From NCBI GenBank assembly GCA_035291905.1, contig DATDRF010000297.1, forward strand, positions 1 to 64,000: a stretch of 64,000 nucleotides of DNA. Direction: 5' to 3'. This DNA comes from JACPLA01 sp035291905 (GTDB taxonomy: Bacteria; Bacteroidota; Ignavibacteria; UBA10030). The notes beneath the pieces were generated by a model. It had not been told where the DNA came from and made no database searches. It worked only from the letters and a program-made list of their open reading frames with translations. The position numbers were made by a program, and so were the translations under genes. Of this stretch, positions 27,760-37,269 are shown piece by piece; the stretch's first letter is position 1, and every line of letters starts with the position of its first letter.

Positions 27760-29913
27760 TCAGACCATTGCGAATCGCTTACGGAGAAACCACTCAATCG
27801 CAAACAGCACGAGCAGAAAAACCATGCTCCATTGGGCATTCCACAATTCAATCTCCGAAGATCGAACAATCTCCCGGCTCCGAAATCCCGGCGTTGACTG
27901 GATTGCTTCGGGCAGGCGATTGAGTTGGCCCGGTTCGATGTGCATGCCACCGCTCAGCGCTGCGAGCTGCCGAAGGACCAGCGGGCGGGCACTCGTCTCA
28001 AGAAACTCGACAGCAACGTCTCCAACCGAAAATGAACCGGCGTCCCTGCCGAGGGTTGCTCCATTACGCTCAACGACAGCAGCGAAGGAATAATCACCGG
28101 CAGGCAGGTGGTCCCACCGTCCAACGTACTGGCCATTTCCAAGCGATGAGAGCTCAAGTTCCTCCTTTTGGCCGCCGCCCTGCACCGAGAGACTGACTCG
28201 GGCGTTGTCAACAGGTTGGAATGAATCATCATAGACCTGACCGACGAATTCTATCGGATCCCTGCTCGAGAAGAACTCAAGAGCGGGCGACACTCTTACC
28301 TTTCTGTCATCATCCCTCGTTGTGAGCCATCGAATGCTGTTGCCGATGAATTCGTCAAGAGCATCATTCTGCTGTTTGCCGCCCAACAGTTTCCATCGCC
28401 AGAGGCCGTACGTCATGGCGGCAAGCGATTTCCGCCCGGCGGCGCTGCGTATGGAGACGGCAGGGAAATTAGTTGTGATATTCTGTATTCGGGAAAAAGC
28501 GAGGACTTGCGCTTCGGGTTTCGCCCGCACCTCATGTTGTTGTTGAAAAACAGGCGGAAGTGACGGCCAGAGATCATCTGCCGGCACGCCGCTCCGAAGG
28601 ATGACATGCCCTTTCTGGTTCTCGGAAATCTGAAGAAAGCATTGGACCTCATTGGGAAGCCTCTCGCGCACCGTGACAGGAAGAACGGGTTCGAGCTCTG
28701 TCAGAAGCTGCACATCGAGCAGCCGGCCCGCGAGGAAGAAGATCGGGAGTCCATTTCGGGCCGCCTCGACAATGATTCTCAGATTGGCAGGGGAAGTTCC
28801 TGAACGCGGAATTCCAAGAAGGACAAGACAATCCTGATCCTTGAGAGTCTGAGCGTTGAACGGCAGAGGCCGGATGTCACCGTTTTTTTGTTCGATCAGG
28901 GTTGTGACCTCCAGGTTGGGGTCGCGTTCCAGGGTTCGCCTGAAGAACGCAAGATCTGCACTTGGCCCGCCTGCGAGGATGGCAATTTTCATCCTGCTTT
29001 TCATCACCTTGGTGAAGAATGTCGCGCGGTTGTTCCGATCCGTAAGCTCATCGGGAAGGCTGGAGACCGCAACCCAAAGCCGCTGCATGCCGGGTTTTTC
29101 AGGAATGAAGCTCAGGCTCACCGGGTACTCGCGCTCCCCGCCCTCCAGAGTGAGAAATTGTCGGTCGATCACCTTCGATGAATCACGCAATGTGATCTCC
29201 ACGCGCTGGCCGCCATATCCGGTGCTTTTGATCGCGACGTTTACGGGGACGCGCGTACCGGCATACGTGAGTGTATTTGTCAACACGGTGCGGACCAGAA
29301 GATCACGCTGCCCCGTAGTGTCGCCAACGGCGATGGTGAAGAGCGGAATCCCGAGGTCACCCGCCTCAAACAGGGGACTTGAGCCTGACGTGTTATTCCC
29401 ATCTGAGATAATCAAGGCGCTTCGAATATTGCTTTTTCGGGCTTCCTCTCTGACCTGTTTGAGAGCAAGCGAGAGATCCGTTGCATCGCCGTTGAACGTC
29501 AGCGAGTCATAGGCGAAGGTTGAGAACATGCGCGCCTTTGAATCGAATGAGGCAAAACGGACTTCGCCGATTTCAGCAAGCCGGCGGATCTCATTGGACG
29601 CGAGAAGAGAACGGATCTCGTCCGAGCGAACTTTTTCCTTATCCGTGATGGTCATGCTCCGCGAGTTGTCGATAAGCACGAGAATCTGAGGGGGCTCATC
29701 CGTTCGCGAGAGAAGGGAGAGCAACGGTTCAGCAATAAGGAGGATGAGAAAGAATAGTCCGACAGCCCGAAGTGTTGCGAGAAGAAAGCGAATTCGGCCG
29801 GGGATCGGCGGAATGGTCATGCGGTAGACAAAAAAAGAGAGGGCGATTGAAAGGAGTGCCGCGAGAAGAAGAACGAAGGTGCTAAGAGAGATGGAAAGGG
29901 AGAACTCTGGCAT
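27760..29913 (-). CDS. membrane VWA-domain protein
   Basis: A 717-residue protein with two N-terminal membrane helices (TFVLLLAALLSIALSFFVYRM and FLLATLRAVGLFFLILLIAEP), a von Willebrand A domain with MIDAS motif LVLIDNSRSM (about residue 80), a large extracytoplasmic part with a glutamine-amidotransferase-like segment (about 310-420) and a C-terminal helix (WSMVFLLVLFAIEWFLRKRF). This is the usual large partner encoded with MoxR ATPases, and a moxR gene lies two genes upstream. The pair probably acts in envelope protein maturation, but no substrate is shown. Confidence 0.8.
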   Translation of the reverse strand: MPEFSLSISLSTFVLLLAALLSIALSFFVYRMTIPPIPGRIRFLLATLRAVGLFFLILLIAEPLLSLLSRTDEPPQILVLIDNSRSMTITDKEKVRSDEIRSLLASNEIRRLAEIGEVRFASFDSKARMFSTFAYDSLTFNGDATDLSLALKQVREEARKSNIRSALIISDGNNTSGSSPLFEAGDLGIPLFTIAVGDTTGQRDLLVRTVLTNTLTYAGTRVPVNVAIKSTGYGGQRVEITLRDSSKVIDRQFLTLEGGEREYPVSLSFIPEKPGMQRLWVAVSSLPDELTDRNNRATFFTKVMKSRMKIAILAGGPSADLAFFRRTLERDPNLEVTTLIEQKNGDIRPLPFNAQTLKDQDCLVLLGIPRSGTSPANLRIIVEAARNGLPIFFLAGRLLDVQLLTELEPVLPVTVRERLPNEVQCFLQISENQKGHVILRSGVPADDLWPSLPPVFQQQHEVRAKPEAQVLAFSRIQNITTNFPAVSIRSAAGRKSLAAMTYGLWRWKLLGGKQQNDALDEFIGNSIRWLTTRDDDRKVRVSPALEFFSSRDPIEFVGQVYDDSFQPVDNARVSLSVQGGGQKEELELSSLGNGQYVGRWDHLPAGDYSFAAVVERNGATLGRDAGSFSVGDVAVEFLETSARPLVLRQLAALSGGMHIEPGQLNRLPEAIQSTPGFRSREIVRSSEIELWNAQWSMVFLLVLFAIEWFLRKRFAMV

Positions 29914-29943
29914 AACACCGTCAATGGCCTTGAGGCCGACTGG

Positions 29944-31983
29944 CTATCTGGTCATCACCATCTTGTTTGTGATAACCGACGCGGGTGTGCGAAGTTGGAA
30001 GAAATAAACGCCGGTGGAGGCGTTGCGGCCTGCGTCGTCTTTCCCGTCCCACCGGACAGTATTGCGGCCCGGAATCGAGGTTCCGGAAAAAAGCGTCCGA
30101 ATCTTCTGCCCCAGAATATTGAAAACGACTACCTCGACTTTTTGAGCGCCCGGAGCATCGAATGTGATGCTGGTGCCGCTGTTGAAAGGATTCGGGAAAT
30201 TCGCATTCAGCACAAAGTTTTCCGGAATTTCATTGACGCCGGGAACATAGCTGACAATGTATTGTTGGAACTTAAAAGTGCTGTCAGGCGCACTGAAGGG
30301 CCAAGATCGGGTCCTCCCTCCATTATCCCGCGCGGAAAAGTATCCTCGGGGATACGTTGAATCGGTGCCGAGAGGCACTTCCGCGGTGAATACCGAAGGG
30401 GCTTGTGTCGGGGTCAACGGCACCCGTTGGAGCATCTCGGCAGGTGATCCCTGGAAGTAGAGAAAAAGGGAATCGCTCATTAATGCGGTATTTGAAGCGA
30501 TCGAGATGTAGACGGTCAACGTGGAATCCGTCAGAGTCACCATCGGTTTGTTGCTGAATGCGATGCCGTGATAGGTGACCGCAGCGAGGGCATTGACCAT
30601 ACCGTGGCCATAGAAATTGTTTGGCCACGTGGCAGTTCGCGAAGGGTCATCGGTATCATTATAGTGCGTTGCAGTTTGAATGAGGGCTTCGCGAACCTGC
30701 ATTGGCGTAAGTTGAGGATGTGCGGACAGCACAAGGGCGGCCACGCCGGCAACCAATGGCGTGGAAAGCGAGGTGCCACCGACGGACGCATAGCCGGCAG
30801 TCGTGGCTCCGTAGGCAGAAACAACGCTCACGCCTTGTGCAACCACCTCCGGTTTGATCCTTCCGTCAAAGGTGGGGCCCGTTGAACTAAAGCCGGCTAT
30901 TTCTCCAAAGGAATGTACAGCCCCCACAGCAACAATGCTGTCGGCATCTGCAGGAGCAATCAGAGTGCCCGTGAGACCCGGCGCCCGGTTCCAGCCTTCA
31001 TTCCCCATCGCAGTAACGAGAAGCACTCCCTTTCGCATCGCGATCAAGGCGGCTTTGGTGGTAACCGCTGTTTGGCCGTCGAGAGAATCGTAAGTGTACC
31101 AATCGATATACCCCAGCGAAGAGGAGACCAGATCCGCGCCGCTTTGTTCAAGCCATTCCAGGCCCTGAACGTAGTAATCCTCTTCGACCGGCGTCTCTGA
31201 TCCGATGACCTCTGTCTTGGCGAGAAGGAACGATGCGCCGTAAGCCGGTCCAATCAGCGTATCTTCCTTGAATCCGGACAACGCCGAGTACGTAAACATC
31301 CCATGATCCCCCTGCCCGGGAACATCTCCTGATTGGATCGACGTATTCGAGTCTCCCTGGATAAAATCATACTCTGCCAGAACGTTGTTGTTCCTTGTTG
31401 CCGCGTGGACCCGATGGTTATTGTAGCCGTCATCGACCATGCCGACAATAGTGCCGAACCCGTTGATCGAGAGATCGTGAACCGAAGGAACCTGTATATT
31501 TGCCAGCTGGGTCAGGGATAGCCCGTAGCTCAGCGTCGTTCCTGTCTGGGTCTTGCCGGCAATTGATTGTCGTGGAACCGGGTGAGGGTTGAGGGGTGGA
31601 CGGCGAAAGAGGGCAACGGGACTGGCATCATGTACAAACGGCAGGGAACGGACCGCGGCAAGCTGCGAAGAAGAGCCCTTGACGGATACCGCGTTGAGCC
31701 ATCGCGATACTGCCCGCACCTCAACGCCAAGCGCCCTCAGATTGTTGACATACTGCGGATTGACCGGAATATCGAGATTGTCGAGAATGTCATGTGCAGC
31801 CAGCACCTTTGAACGTCGCCAAAGAGTGCGCGGGGAAATTCCAAGTTCTTGTGCGTCGGATGCTTGTATCCCGTAGGCGGGTTTGTCTCGAAAAAAAATC
31901 CATATTGCGCGGTTGCCTTCTGTCTGAGCAGCAAGCGTTTCAAAAAGGAAGACGCAAAGCAGAATGGCTCGTGACAATCGCAT
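29944..31983 (-). CDS. S8 subtilisin-like protease with T9SS sorting tail
   Basis: A secreted serine protease of 679 residues from this start (a start 4 codons earlier at 31995 is in frame). It has a signal peptide (to about residue 19, FETLAAQ) and a catalytic triad Asp in IVGMVDDGYNN, His in GQGDHGMFTYS and Ser in GGTSLSTPLVAGVAAL. The C-terminal sorting domain has NFPNPFNSGTSITF, FNILGQKIRTLFSG and the final STGVYFFQLRT segment, the hallmark of type IX secretion cargo. It is likely exported to the cell surface or medium. Its placement between moxR and the VWA gene is noteworthy. Confidence 0.92.
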   Translation of the reverse strand: MRLSRAILLCVFLFETLAAQTEGNRAIWIFFRDKPAYGIQASDAQELGISPRTLWRRSKVLAAHDILDNLDIPVNPQYVNNLRALGVEVRAVSRWLNAVSVKGSSSQLAAVRSLPFVHDASPVALFRRPPLNPHPVPRQSIAGKTQTGTTLSYGLSLTQLANIQVPSVHDLSINGFGTIVGMVDDGYNNHRVHAATRNNNVLAEYDFIQGDSNTSIQSGDVPGQGDHGMFTYSALSGFKEDTLIGPAYGASFLLAKTEVIGSETPVEEDYYVQGLEWLEQSGADLVSSSLGYIDWYTYDSLDGQTAVTTKAALIAMRKGVLLVTAMGNEGWNRAPGLTGTLIAPADADSIVAVGAVHSFGEIAGFSSTGPTFDGRIKPEVVAQGVSVVSAYGATTAGYASVGGTSLSTPLVAGVAALVLSAHPQLTPMQVREALIQTATHYNDTDDPSRTATWPNNFYGHGMVNALAAVTYHGIAFSNKPMVTLTDSTLTVYISIASNTALMSDSLFLYFQGSPAEMLQRVPLTPTQAPSVFTAEVPLGTDSTYPRGYFSARDNGGRTRSWPFSAPDSTFKFQQYIVSYVPGVNEIPENFVLNANFPNPFNSGTSITFDAPGAQKVEVVVFNILGQKIRTLFSGTSIPGRNTVRWDGKDDAGRNASTGVYFFQLRTPASVITNKMVMTR

Positions 31984-32000
31984 AGGAGAGCGCAAATCCT

Positions 32001-32981
32001 CTAATCGGTGTTTGTGAGAAGCTTCTCTACGACATTCATCGGCGATACACCTTCGGCAGCGGCGTTGAAGCTCAGAACGATCCTATGGCGAAGGACCGGG
32101 CCCGCAATTGCGCGGACATCGTCGATATCAGGATTATGTCGTCCGTGCAAAATTGCTCTTGTTTTTGCCCCAAGAATGAGGAACTGCGATGCTCGTGGTC
32201 CCGCACCCCAGCGAATCCAGTTCTTGACGAATCCGGGCGCCTGCGGAGACTGGGGCCGGGTCCGGCTTACAAGATCGACGGCGAATTTAACCACATTATC
32301 GGCAACCGGAACTTTTCGAATAAGATCCTGGAACCCAATGATATCCCGCCCGCTTAAAATGTGCTGAAGGGAAGGCTGATACGGGCTGGTCGTTGCCTTG
32401 ACGATCTCTTCTTCTTCTTCGAACGAAGGGTAGTCGAGCCAGAGATTGAACATGAACCGGTCAAGCTGAGCTTCAGGAAGGGGGTAGGTACCCTCCTGCT
32501 CAATGGGGTTCTGAGTCGCCAGTACAAAGAAGGGCTCTTCGAGCCGGTAGGTTTGTCCTGCCGCGGTAACGTGATGCTCCTGCATTGCTTCCAGCAGGGC
32601 CGCCTGGGTTTTGGGCGGCGTGCGGTTGATTTCGTCCGCCAGGATTATGTTTGCAAAGATCGGTCCGTGCACGAACTTGAAACTCTTCTGGCCTGAAGAG
32701 ACATTCTCCTCGATAATCTCGGTACCCGTGATATCGCTCGGCATAAGATCGGGCGTGAACTGAATGCGGCTGAACTTCAGGTCAAGTGCCTCAGCGAGGG
32801 TCTTGATGAGCAATGTCTTTGCCAATCCGGGAACACCGACGAGAAGACAATGACCGCGCGCCAGTAGGGTGATCAGAAGCTGTTCAATAATAAGCTCTTG
32901 ACCGACTATAACCTTGGCGATTTCCTTCTTTATATCTGCATATCCCCCGGTGAGGAGTCGGGCAGATTCGACGTCATTCAT
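32001..32981 (-). CDS. MoxR-family AAA+ ATPase
   Basis: A 326-residue AAA+ ATPase of the MoxR group, chaperone-like proteins that work with VWA proteins to assemble or activate other complexes. Walker A is VGVPGLAKTLL (about residues 48-58), Walker B LADEINRTPPKTQ, sensor 1 LATQNPIEQEGTYPLPEAQLDRF. The usual C-terminal lid domain is present. It is followed by the subtilase and the VWA protein in the same direction, and preceded by the SurA-like chaperone gene with a 28-base gap. Confidence 0.93.
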   Translation of the reverse strand: MNDVESARLLTGGYADIKKEIAKVIVGQELIIEQLLITLLARGHCLLVGVPGLAKTLLIKTLAEALDLKFSRIQFTPDLMPSDITGTEIIEENVSSGQKSFKFVHGPIFANIILADEINRTPPKTQAALLEAMQEHHVTAAGQTYRLEEPFFVLATQNPIEQEGTYPLPEAQLDRFMFNLWLDYPSFEEEEEIVKATTSPYQPSLQHILSGRDIIGFQDLIRKVPVADNVVKFAVDLVSRTRPQSPQAPGFVKNWIRWGAGPRASQFLILGAKTRAILHGRHNPDIDDVRAIAGPVLRHRIVLSFNAAAEGVSPMNVVEKLLTNTD

Positions 32982-33009
32982 GATTTCACGTGCTCCGATC
33001 GGATGGCTC

Positions 33010-34278
33010 TTAAAGCCGGACTTCCCAGAAGATGTTCTTCTTGAGTTCTTCGACCCATTCGTTGTTCATGCGCGAACGCTTGAAATAAAGGGCAATCTGT
33101 TCTATTCGCTTGAAATCCGTGTCAAGGCTCATCGCGTGCGCAGGCATGCGCTTTTTCACCCGCACGATCTGGTATCCGTAGGAACTCTTCAGTGTGACCC
33201 GATGCGGCAGCGAAATGTCACCGGTCTGGAGCGTTTTGAGGACACCGGCAAATTCGGCATCGAGTTGTTCAAGGTTGACCGTTCCAAGATCACCACCGAG
33301 AGATTTTGTCTCTTCGTCATCGGAATGTCGTTTCGCAAGCTCTTCAAACGATTCTCCCGCAAGCACCTTTGCCCGAATGGAGCGGAGCATCTCGACAGCA
33401 GAAGAGTCGCTGGCGGCCCCTTTCTCGATGCGCAGAAGGATGTGGCGTGCGTGAACCGATTCGCCACGACGTTCATCGAGCATGATGATATGCAGTCCGA
33501 ACTCTGTCTTGACGATTTCAGAAATTCCCTTCTCGGGGAGGGAAAAAACAATGGCTTCGAATTCCGGGACGAATGTCCCGCGTTTTGCCCAGCCGAGGTC
33601 TCCGCCCGCCCCGGCCGTTCCATCCTGAGAATAGCGACGCGCGAAATCCGCAAAATCTCCGCCAGCCCGTAAGCTATCGAGAACCAATTGAAGCTTCTGA
33701 CGCGTTTGCTGCTCGATGGCGGAATCAGGCTTGGGGAGCAGGAAGATATTGCTCACGTCGAATTCTTCCGGAACCTGCGGGAGGCTGTCTTTGTATGATT
33801 CGTAGAACTCTTCGGTCTCCCTGCGAGTCACCTGGATGGTTTGCTCCCGCGTTTGGCGCAGTCGTTGAACGAGAAGCTGCTTCCGCATGTCCTCCCGGAA
33901 TTCCCGCCTGATACGGCTGAGCGGCATTCCGTAATACTGCTCCACTCTCTGCTGGGAACCGAGTTGGCGAATTATGCCGTCGAGTTGCTGATCAAGCGCC
34001 TGGGTCACCTCATCATCGGTCACCTCAATGCTGTCGATGAAGGACTGGGCGAGCAGAAGCTTCTCGCTGATCATTCCGTCCAGCATTTGTTTACGGAGCT
34101 CCGGCTTCGAAGGATCGAGCCGGTTCTGCAGGGCAAACATCGTTGTTCGTTCGGTGAGCTCCGACTCCGTGATAATTTCCTTCCCGACGACCGCAATGAT
34201 CCGGTCGATCACTGTCTGAGCGGTAAGCGCCTGTGTGAGCAACAGGAGAAGGATGAGAGCGGCTTTGAGAGATTTCAT
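33010..34278 (-). CDS. SurA-like periplasmic peptidyl-prolyl isomerase
   Basis: A 422-residue periplasmic chaperone with signal peptide (to about residue 20, LTQALTAQ), a SurA N-terminal helical region (about 22-170) and two parvulin domains. The first parvulin core reads DLGWAKRGTFVPEFEAIVF and FGLHIIMLDER; the second reads LGGDLGTVNLEQLDAEF and YGYQIVRVKKR. SurA guides outer-membrane proteins to the BAM machinery. It ends a run of three related genes (33010-37141). Confidence 0.9.
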   Translation of the reverse strand: MKSLKAALILLLLLTQALTAQTVIDRIIAVVGKEIITESELTERTTMFALQNRLDPSKPELRKQMLDGMISEKLLLAQSFIDSIEVTDDEVTQALDQQLDGIIRQLGSQQRVEQYYGMPLSRIRREFREDMRKQLLVQRLRQTREQTIQVTRRETEEFYESYKDSLPQVPEEFDVSNIFLLPKPDSAIEQQTRQKLQLVLDSLRAGGDFADFARRYSQDGTAGAGGDLGWAKRGTFVPEFEAIVFSLPEKGISEIVKTEFGLHIIMLDERRGESVHARHILLRIEKGAASDSSAVEMLRSIRAKVLAGESFEELAKRHSDDEETKSLGGDLGTVNLEQLDAEFAGVLKTLQTGDISLPHRVTLKSSYGYQIVRVKKRMPAHAMSLDTDFKRIEQIALYFKRSRMNNEWVEELKKNIFWEVRL

Positions 34279-34287
34279 GGGTAAATC

Positions 34288-35157
34288 CTATTCATGTGTT
34301 CTCAGGGAAAGCGAATCCTGAGGAACGGAACTTATGAGAACCTGAACAACATGTTTGGAACGAAGGTTCTCGAGAAGTCTATCCATCGTCTGCTGACGTC
34401 GATTAACGGCGAGCCTGCTGAGGATCTCATCTCTCACGTACGCCAAATCTGCCGTGCCGCCGTTCCGGGAGAACCTCCATACAATCAGCACACAGTACCC
34501 TTCATCCGTGCGAATCGGAAATGAAGGCTCCTGGCGCGGCGTTGCAGATAACACGCGCCAGAGTTCCGACGGGAGAAGGGTCGTTGAGGTGTAGTAGGAA
34601 GAATCTGCATGCATGACCACGCCGGAGGCCTGGGCCGGGTCGGCCAAAAGTTCATTGCGGGCCCTGGTCCACGCGGTTCCCCGCGTGATCTTTGTTCGGA
34701 AAGAATTGGCCTGGTCGCGGTCGCGGAAGAATACGAAACTGATGAGAGCAACGTCTTGCGTCAGGCGAAACTGATCGCGGTTGCTTTCAAAGTACGAATG
34801 CACCTCTTCATCCGCACTGGTCTGAGTTGAAGCGTTGTAGATCTCTTCATCGAGGAGGGCATTGATGGCAAATTGACGTCGAATGTCTTCCAACCGCGTT
34901 TCAAAATCGTCACTTTGGTCGAGGCCCCTCCGTACCGCCTCCTGATATAACAATTCGTTTGTCAGCCAACGCTGGATGTATTCATGGACCTGGGCCCTGG
35001 AGATTCCGCGCGACGAATCAAACCGGGCCTCGACCTCTTCGAGTGTCAGTGTGCGATTGTCAATTCGGGCGATCGGCGTTCGCGGCTGCTGGGGTTTTTG
35101 GCACCCGACAAAGGCGGCGACAAACAAGAGACAGGCAGCGAGACGATTCTTATTCAA
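34288..35157 (-). CDS. SurA/PpiC-like lipoprotein
   Basis: A 289-residue lipoprotein with lipobox FVGC at about residues 16-19. The helical region (EYIQRWLTNELLYQEAVRRGLDQSDDFETRLEDIRRQFAINALLDEEI) matches the chaperone part of SurA/PrsA proteins. A degenerate parvulin segment (SELWRVLSATPRQEPSFPIRTDEGYCVLIVWR) follows. Key parvulin residues look poorly kept, so it may act as a holding chaperone rather than an isomerase. Its start overlaps the previous gene by 8 bases and the surA-like gene begins 9 bases on. Confidence 0.75.
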   Translation of the reverse strand: MNKNRLAACLLFVAAFVGCQKPQQPRTPIARIDNRTLTLEEVEARFDSSRGISRAQVHEYIQRWLTNELLYQEAVRRGLDQSDDFETRLEDIRRQFAINALLDEEIYNASTQTSADEEVHSYFESNRDQFRLTQDVALISFVFFRDRDQANSFRTKITRGTAWTRARNELLADPAQASGVVMHADSSYYTSTTLLPSELWRVLSATPRQEPSFPIRTDEGYCVLIVWRFSRNGGTADLAYVRDEILSRLAVNRRQQTMDRLLENLRSKHVVQVLISSVPQDSLSLRTHE

Positions 35158-37141
35158 TGGGTTCGCCTTTGAACGCTTCCCGAAACACGTCTTCGTTGAT
35201 TTCCACCTTGTACTTCCTCCTCAAGGAATCGATCCACGCTTCCGTTCGAAGCTTCGATGCGATATCCCGGTACTGACTTGTCACTTCAGGAAGGGCCTCT
35301 TCATACGTTTTGTCTTCGGCGAGCTTCTTGTCAATCTTCTTGATGATGGACCAGCCGGATTCGTAAGCGATGGGCGCCGTAACGCTGTCGGTCTTCATGG
35401 AAACAGCCATGGCCATCAAGTCGTTGGTTCTCGCCGGAACAAATCCCCATTCGCCGCGCTTTTCCTTGAAACCCGGCCGTTCTGTGTACTGAGCCGCGAG
35501 GGTTCCGAAATCTTCCCCTTTGTTAATGCGGCCGTACAGAGCGACGGCAAGGCTTTCGGTGCGAACGAAAATCTCGGCGATGTTCACGCGGAAAGGCCAG
35601 CGAAAGCGCTTGCGGTTGGACTCATAATGCTGACGCAACAAGGAGTCATTCACAACGGTCTTGTTGTAGATTTCATCCTGTTCAATCCGGTAGATCAGCG
35701 TCCCGTTCTCGTACTCCTTCATAAGGTCCTCGAACTCGGGATAGCGTTGGGAAAGAGTTGAAGTGTGGTCGTCGAGGATTGTCGATTCAGCAAGACGCTC
35801 GGTGATATTATCGACATTCGACGGAGTCAACGGCATTACGCCGAACTCCTCGCTGGACTTCACCCTGTTGATGAAATCCTGAACGGTGAAGACTTTCGAA
35901 CCGTAGGAGAAAAGGGTGTCGGTGAGCCATTCGGGTTTGATCGTATCGGTCCATCCGGTATTCTGACCGGTGAGGGTGCTGTCAAACGAATGGGTCAGGT
36001 CATAACGCAAAGTCACGTTAAAGTCCAGGTTGTACTGTTTGATCAACGTATGCATGAAATTCTCGTAATCCGTCCCATAGTACACCTGTTGGTAACGTTG
36101 ACGAAGGTCTTTTTCCGCCTCTTCAAACGTAGGGGTTGCTTTGGCCTCGGTTACAGTGAACAGATGATAACCGTATGCGGCCCGATACGGGGGAGCGATC
36201 GTGTTGACTCGGGTGGAGAAAAGGATCGACGCAATGTCAGGCGGCAAGCCTGATCGCTCATAGAATCCCAGGTCGCCCGCCTGCATCTTGCTGTTTGGAT
36301 CGTCGGAGTAGAGATATGCAGCCTGTGCGAATGTTATTTCATTGCTTGCGAGCCTGCGAAGAATGAAATCGATGCTGTCGCGCACTGCGGCCGTATCGGA
36401 CAGATTGGGGGCAAACCTCTTAAAAACATGACTGACTCGGACAGCACCCCTGTTCGGCTGACGGGCATTGACCCTGATAATATGGTAGCCGAAACGGGTT
36501 CTGACGGGTCTCGGAGAGACTTCCCCCGGTTGAAGAGCATAAGCGGCGTCTTCGAATTCCGGAACCATGCGGCCCATGCTGAACCAGCCGAGATCGCCAT
36601 GATTCATCTTTGCGCTTGGATCGTTGGAGTACTGACTCGCTACTGAATCAAAACTCGCGCTATCCAGCATTTTCCTGAGCTGATCGGCCTTGGTGTAGGC
36701 AACGAGGGTGTCGACCGGTGTAGGCTCACCGGGTAACCGGACGAGAATATGACTTGCCCTTATTTCTTCCATCAGCCTCCGATGCATCTCCCTGAGGCGC
36801 GGCTCGATCAGTTCCTTGCCAAGCATGTAGGAAGCACCGATGGAAGACCGATATGAGCGAAGTTCGTTTTGAATTGCCGTATCGCGAAGAAGGCCCCGAT
36901 CCCGAGCCTCGATCAGCTTTAGCTTATATTTGACAAAGAGGTCGAGAAATCGCTTTCGGTCCTCTTCACTCGAAGCTTTAGCCTTTTCCCAGCCACCGTT
37001 GTTGGCAGCATACATCTTCTCGAATTCCCGAAGGGGAACTTGTTCATCCCCCAGCGTTGCCAATGTCGATTGGGACGAAGAACATCCCGCGATGATGAGG
37101 GATATGGCGGGAAGCAGGGCAAGAATGAAGCGGAAGAACAT
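35150..37141 (-). CDS. multi-parvulin PpiD/SurA-like lipoprotein
   Basis: A 663-residue peptidyl-prolyl isomerase anchored as a lipoprotein (SLIIAGCSSSQ, lipobox at about 16-19). Three parvulin-type domains are visible from their DLGW/F...YGYH motifs: MNHGDLGWFSMGRMVPEFED with FGYHIIRVNAR, QAGDLGFYERSGLPPDIA with YGYHLFTV, and EKRGEWGFVPARTND with SGWSIIKKI. Helical chaperone segments occupy the rest. It is the first of three linked chaperone genes and probably serves outer-membrane or T9SS cargo folding. Confidence 0.85.
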   Translation of the reverse strand: MFFRFILALLPAISLIIAGCSSSQSTLATLGDEQVPLREFEKMYAANNGGWEKAKASSEEDRKRFLDLFVKYKLKLIEARDRGLLRDTAIQNELRSYRSSIGASYMLGKELIEPRLREMHRRLMEEIRASHILVRLPGEPTPVDTLVAYTKADQLRKMLDSASFDSVASQYSNDPSAKMNHGDLGWFSMGRMVPEFEDAAYALQPGEVSPRPVRTRFGYHIIRVNARQPNRGAVRVSHVFKRFAPNLSDTAAVRDSIDFILRRLASNEITFAQAAYLYSDDPNSKMQAGDLGFYERSGLPPDIASILFSTRVNTIAPPYRAAYGYHLFTVTEAKATPTFEEAEKDLRQRYQQVYYGTDYENFMHTLIKQYNLDFNVTLRYDLTHSFDSTLTGQNTGWTDTIKPEWLTDTLFSYGSKVFTVQDFINRVKSSEEFGVMPLTPSNVDNITERLAESTILDDHTSTLSQRYPEFEDLMKEYENGTLIYRIEQDEIYNKTVVNDSLLRQHYESNRKRFRWPFRVNIAEIFVRTESLAVALYGRINKGEDFGTLAAQYTERPGFKEKRGEWGFVPARTNDLMAMAVSMKTDSVTAPIAYESGWSIIKKIDKKLAEDKTYEEALPEVTSQYRDIASKLRTEAWIDSLRRKYKVEINEDVFREAFKGEPIE

Positions 37142-37269
37142 GGTTATATCCTCTTATGCTGCTTGGAGTTACAGAATTACCGATCCTGTGGAAATTTCAA
37201 AGTAACCAAAATTGGAGTGTCAAGCAAGGCAATCATACCGCCGTCCTGCCTGTGTTCCGGAGAGAATTG

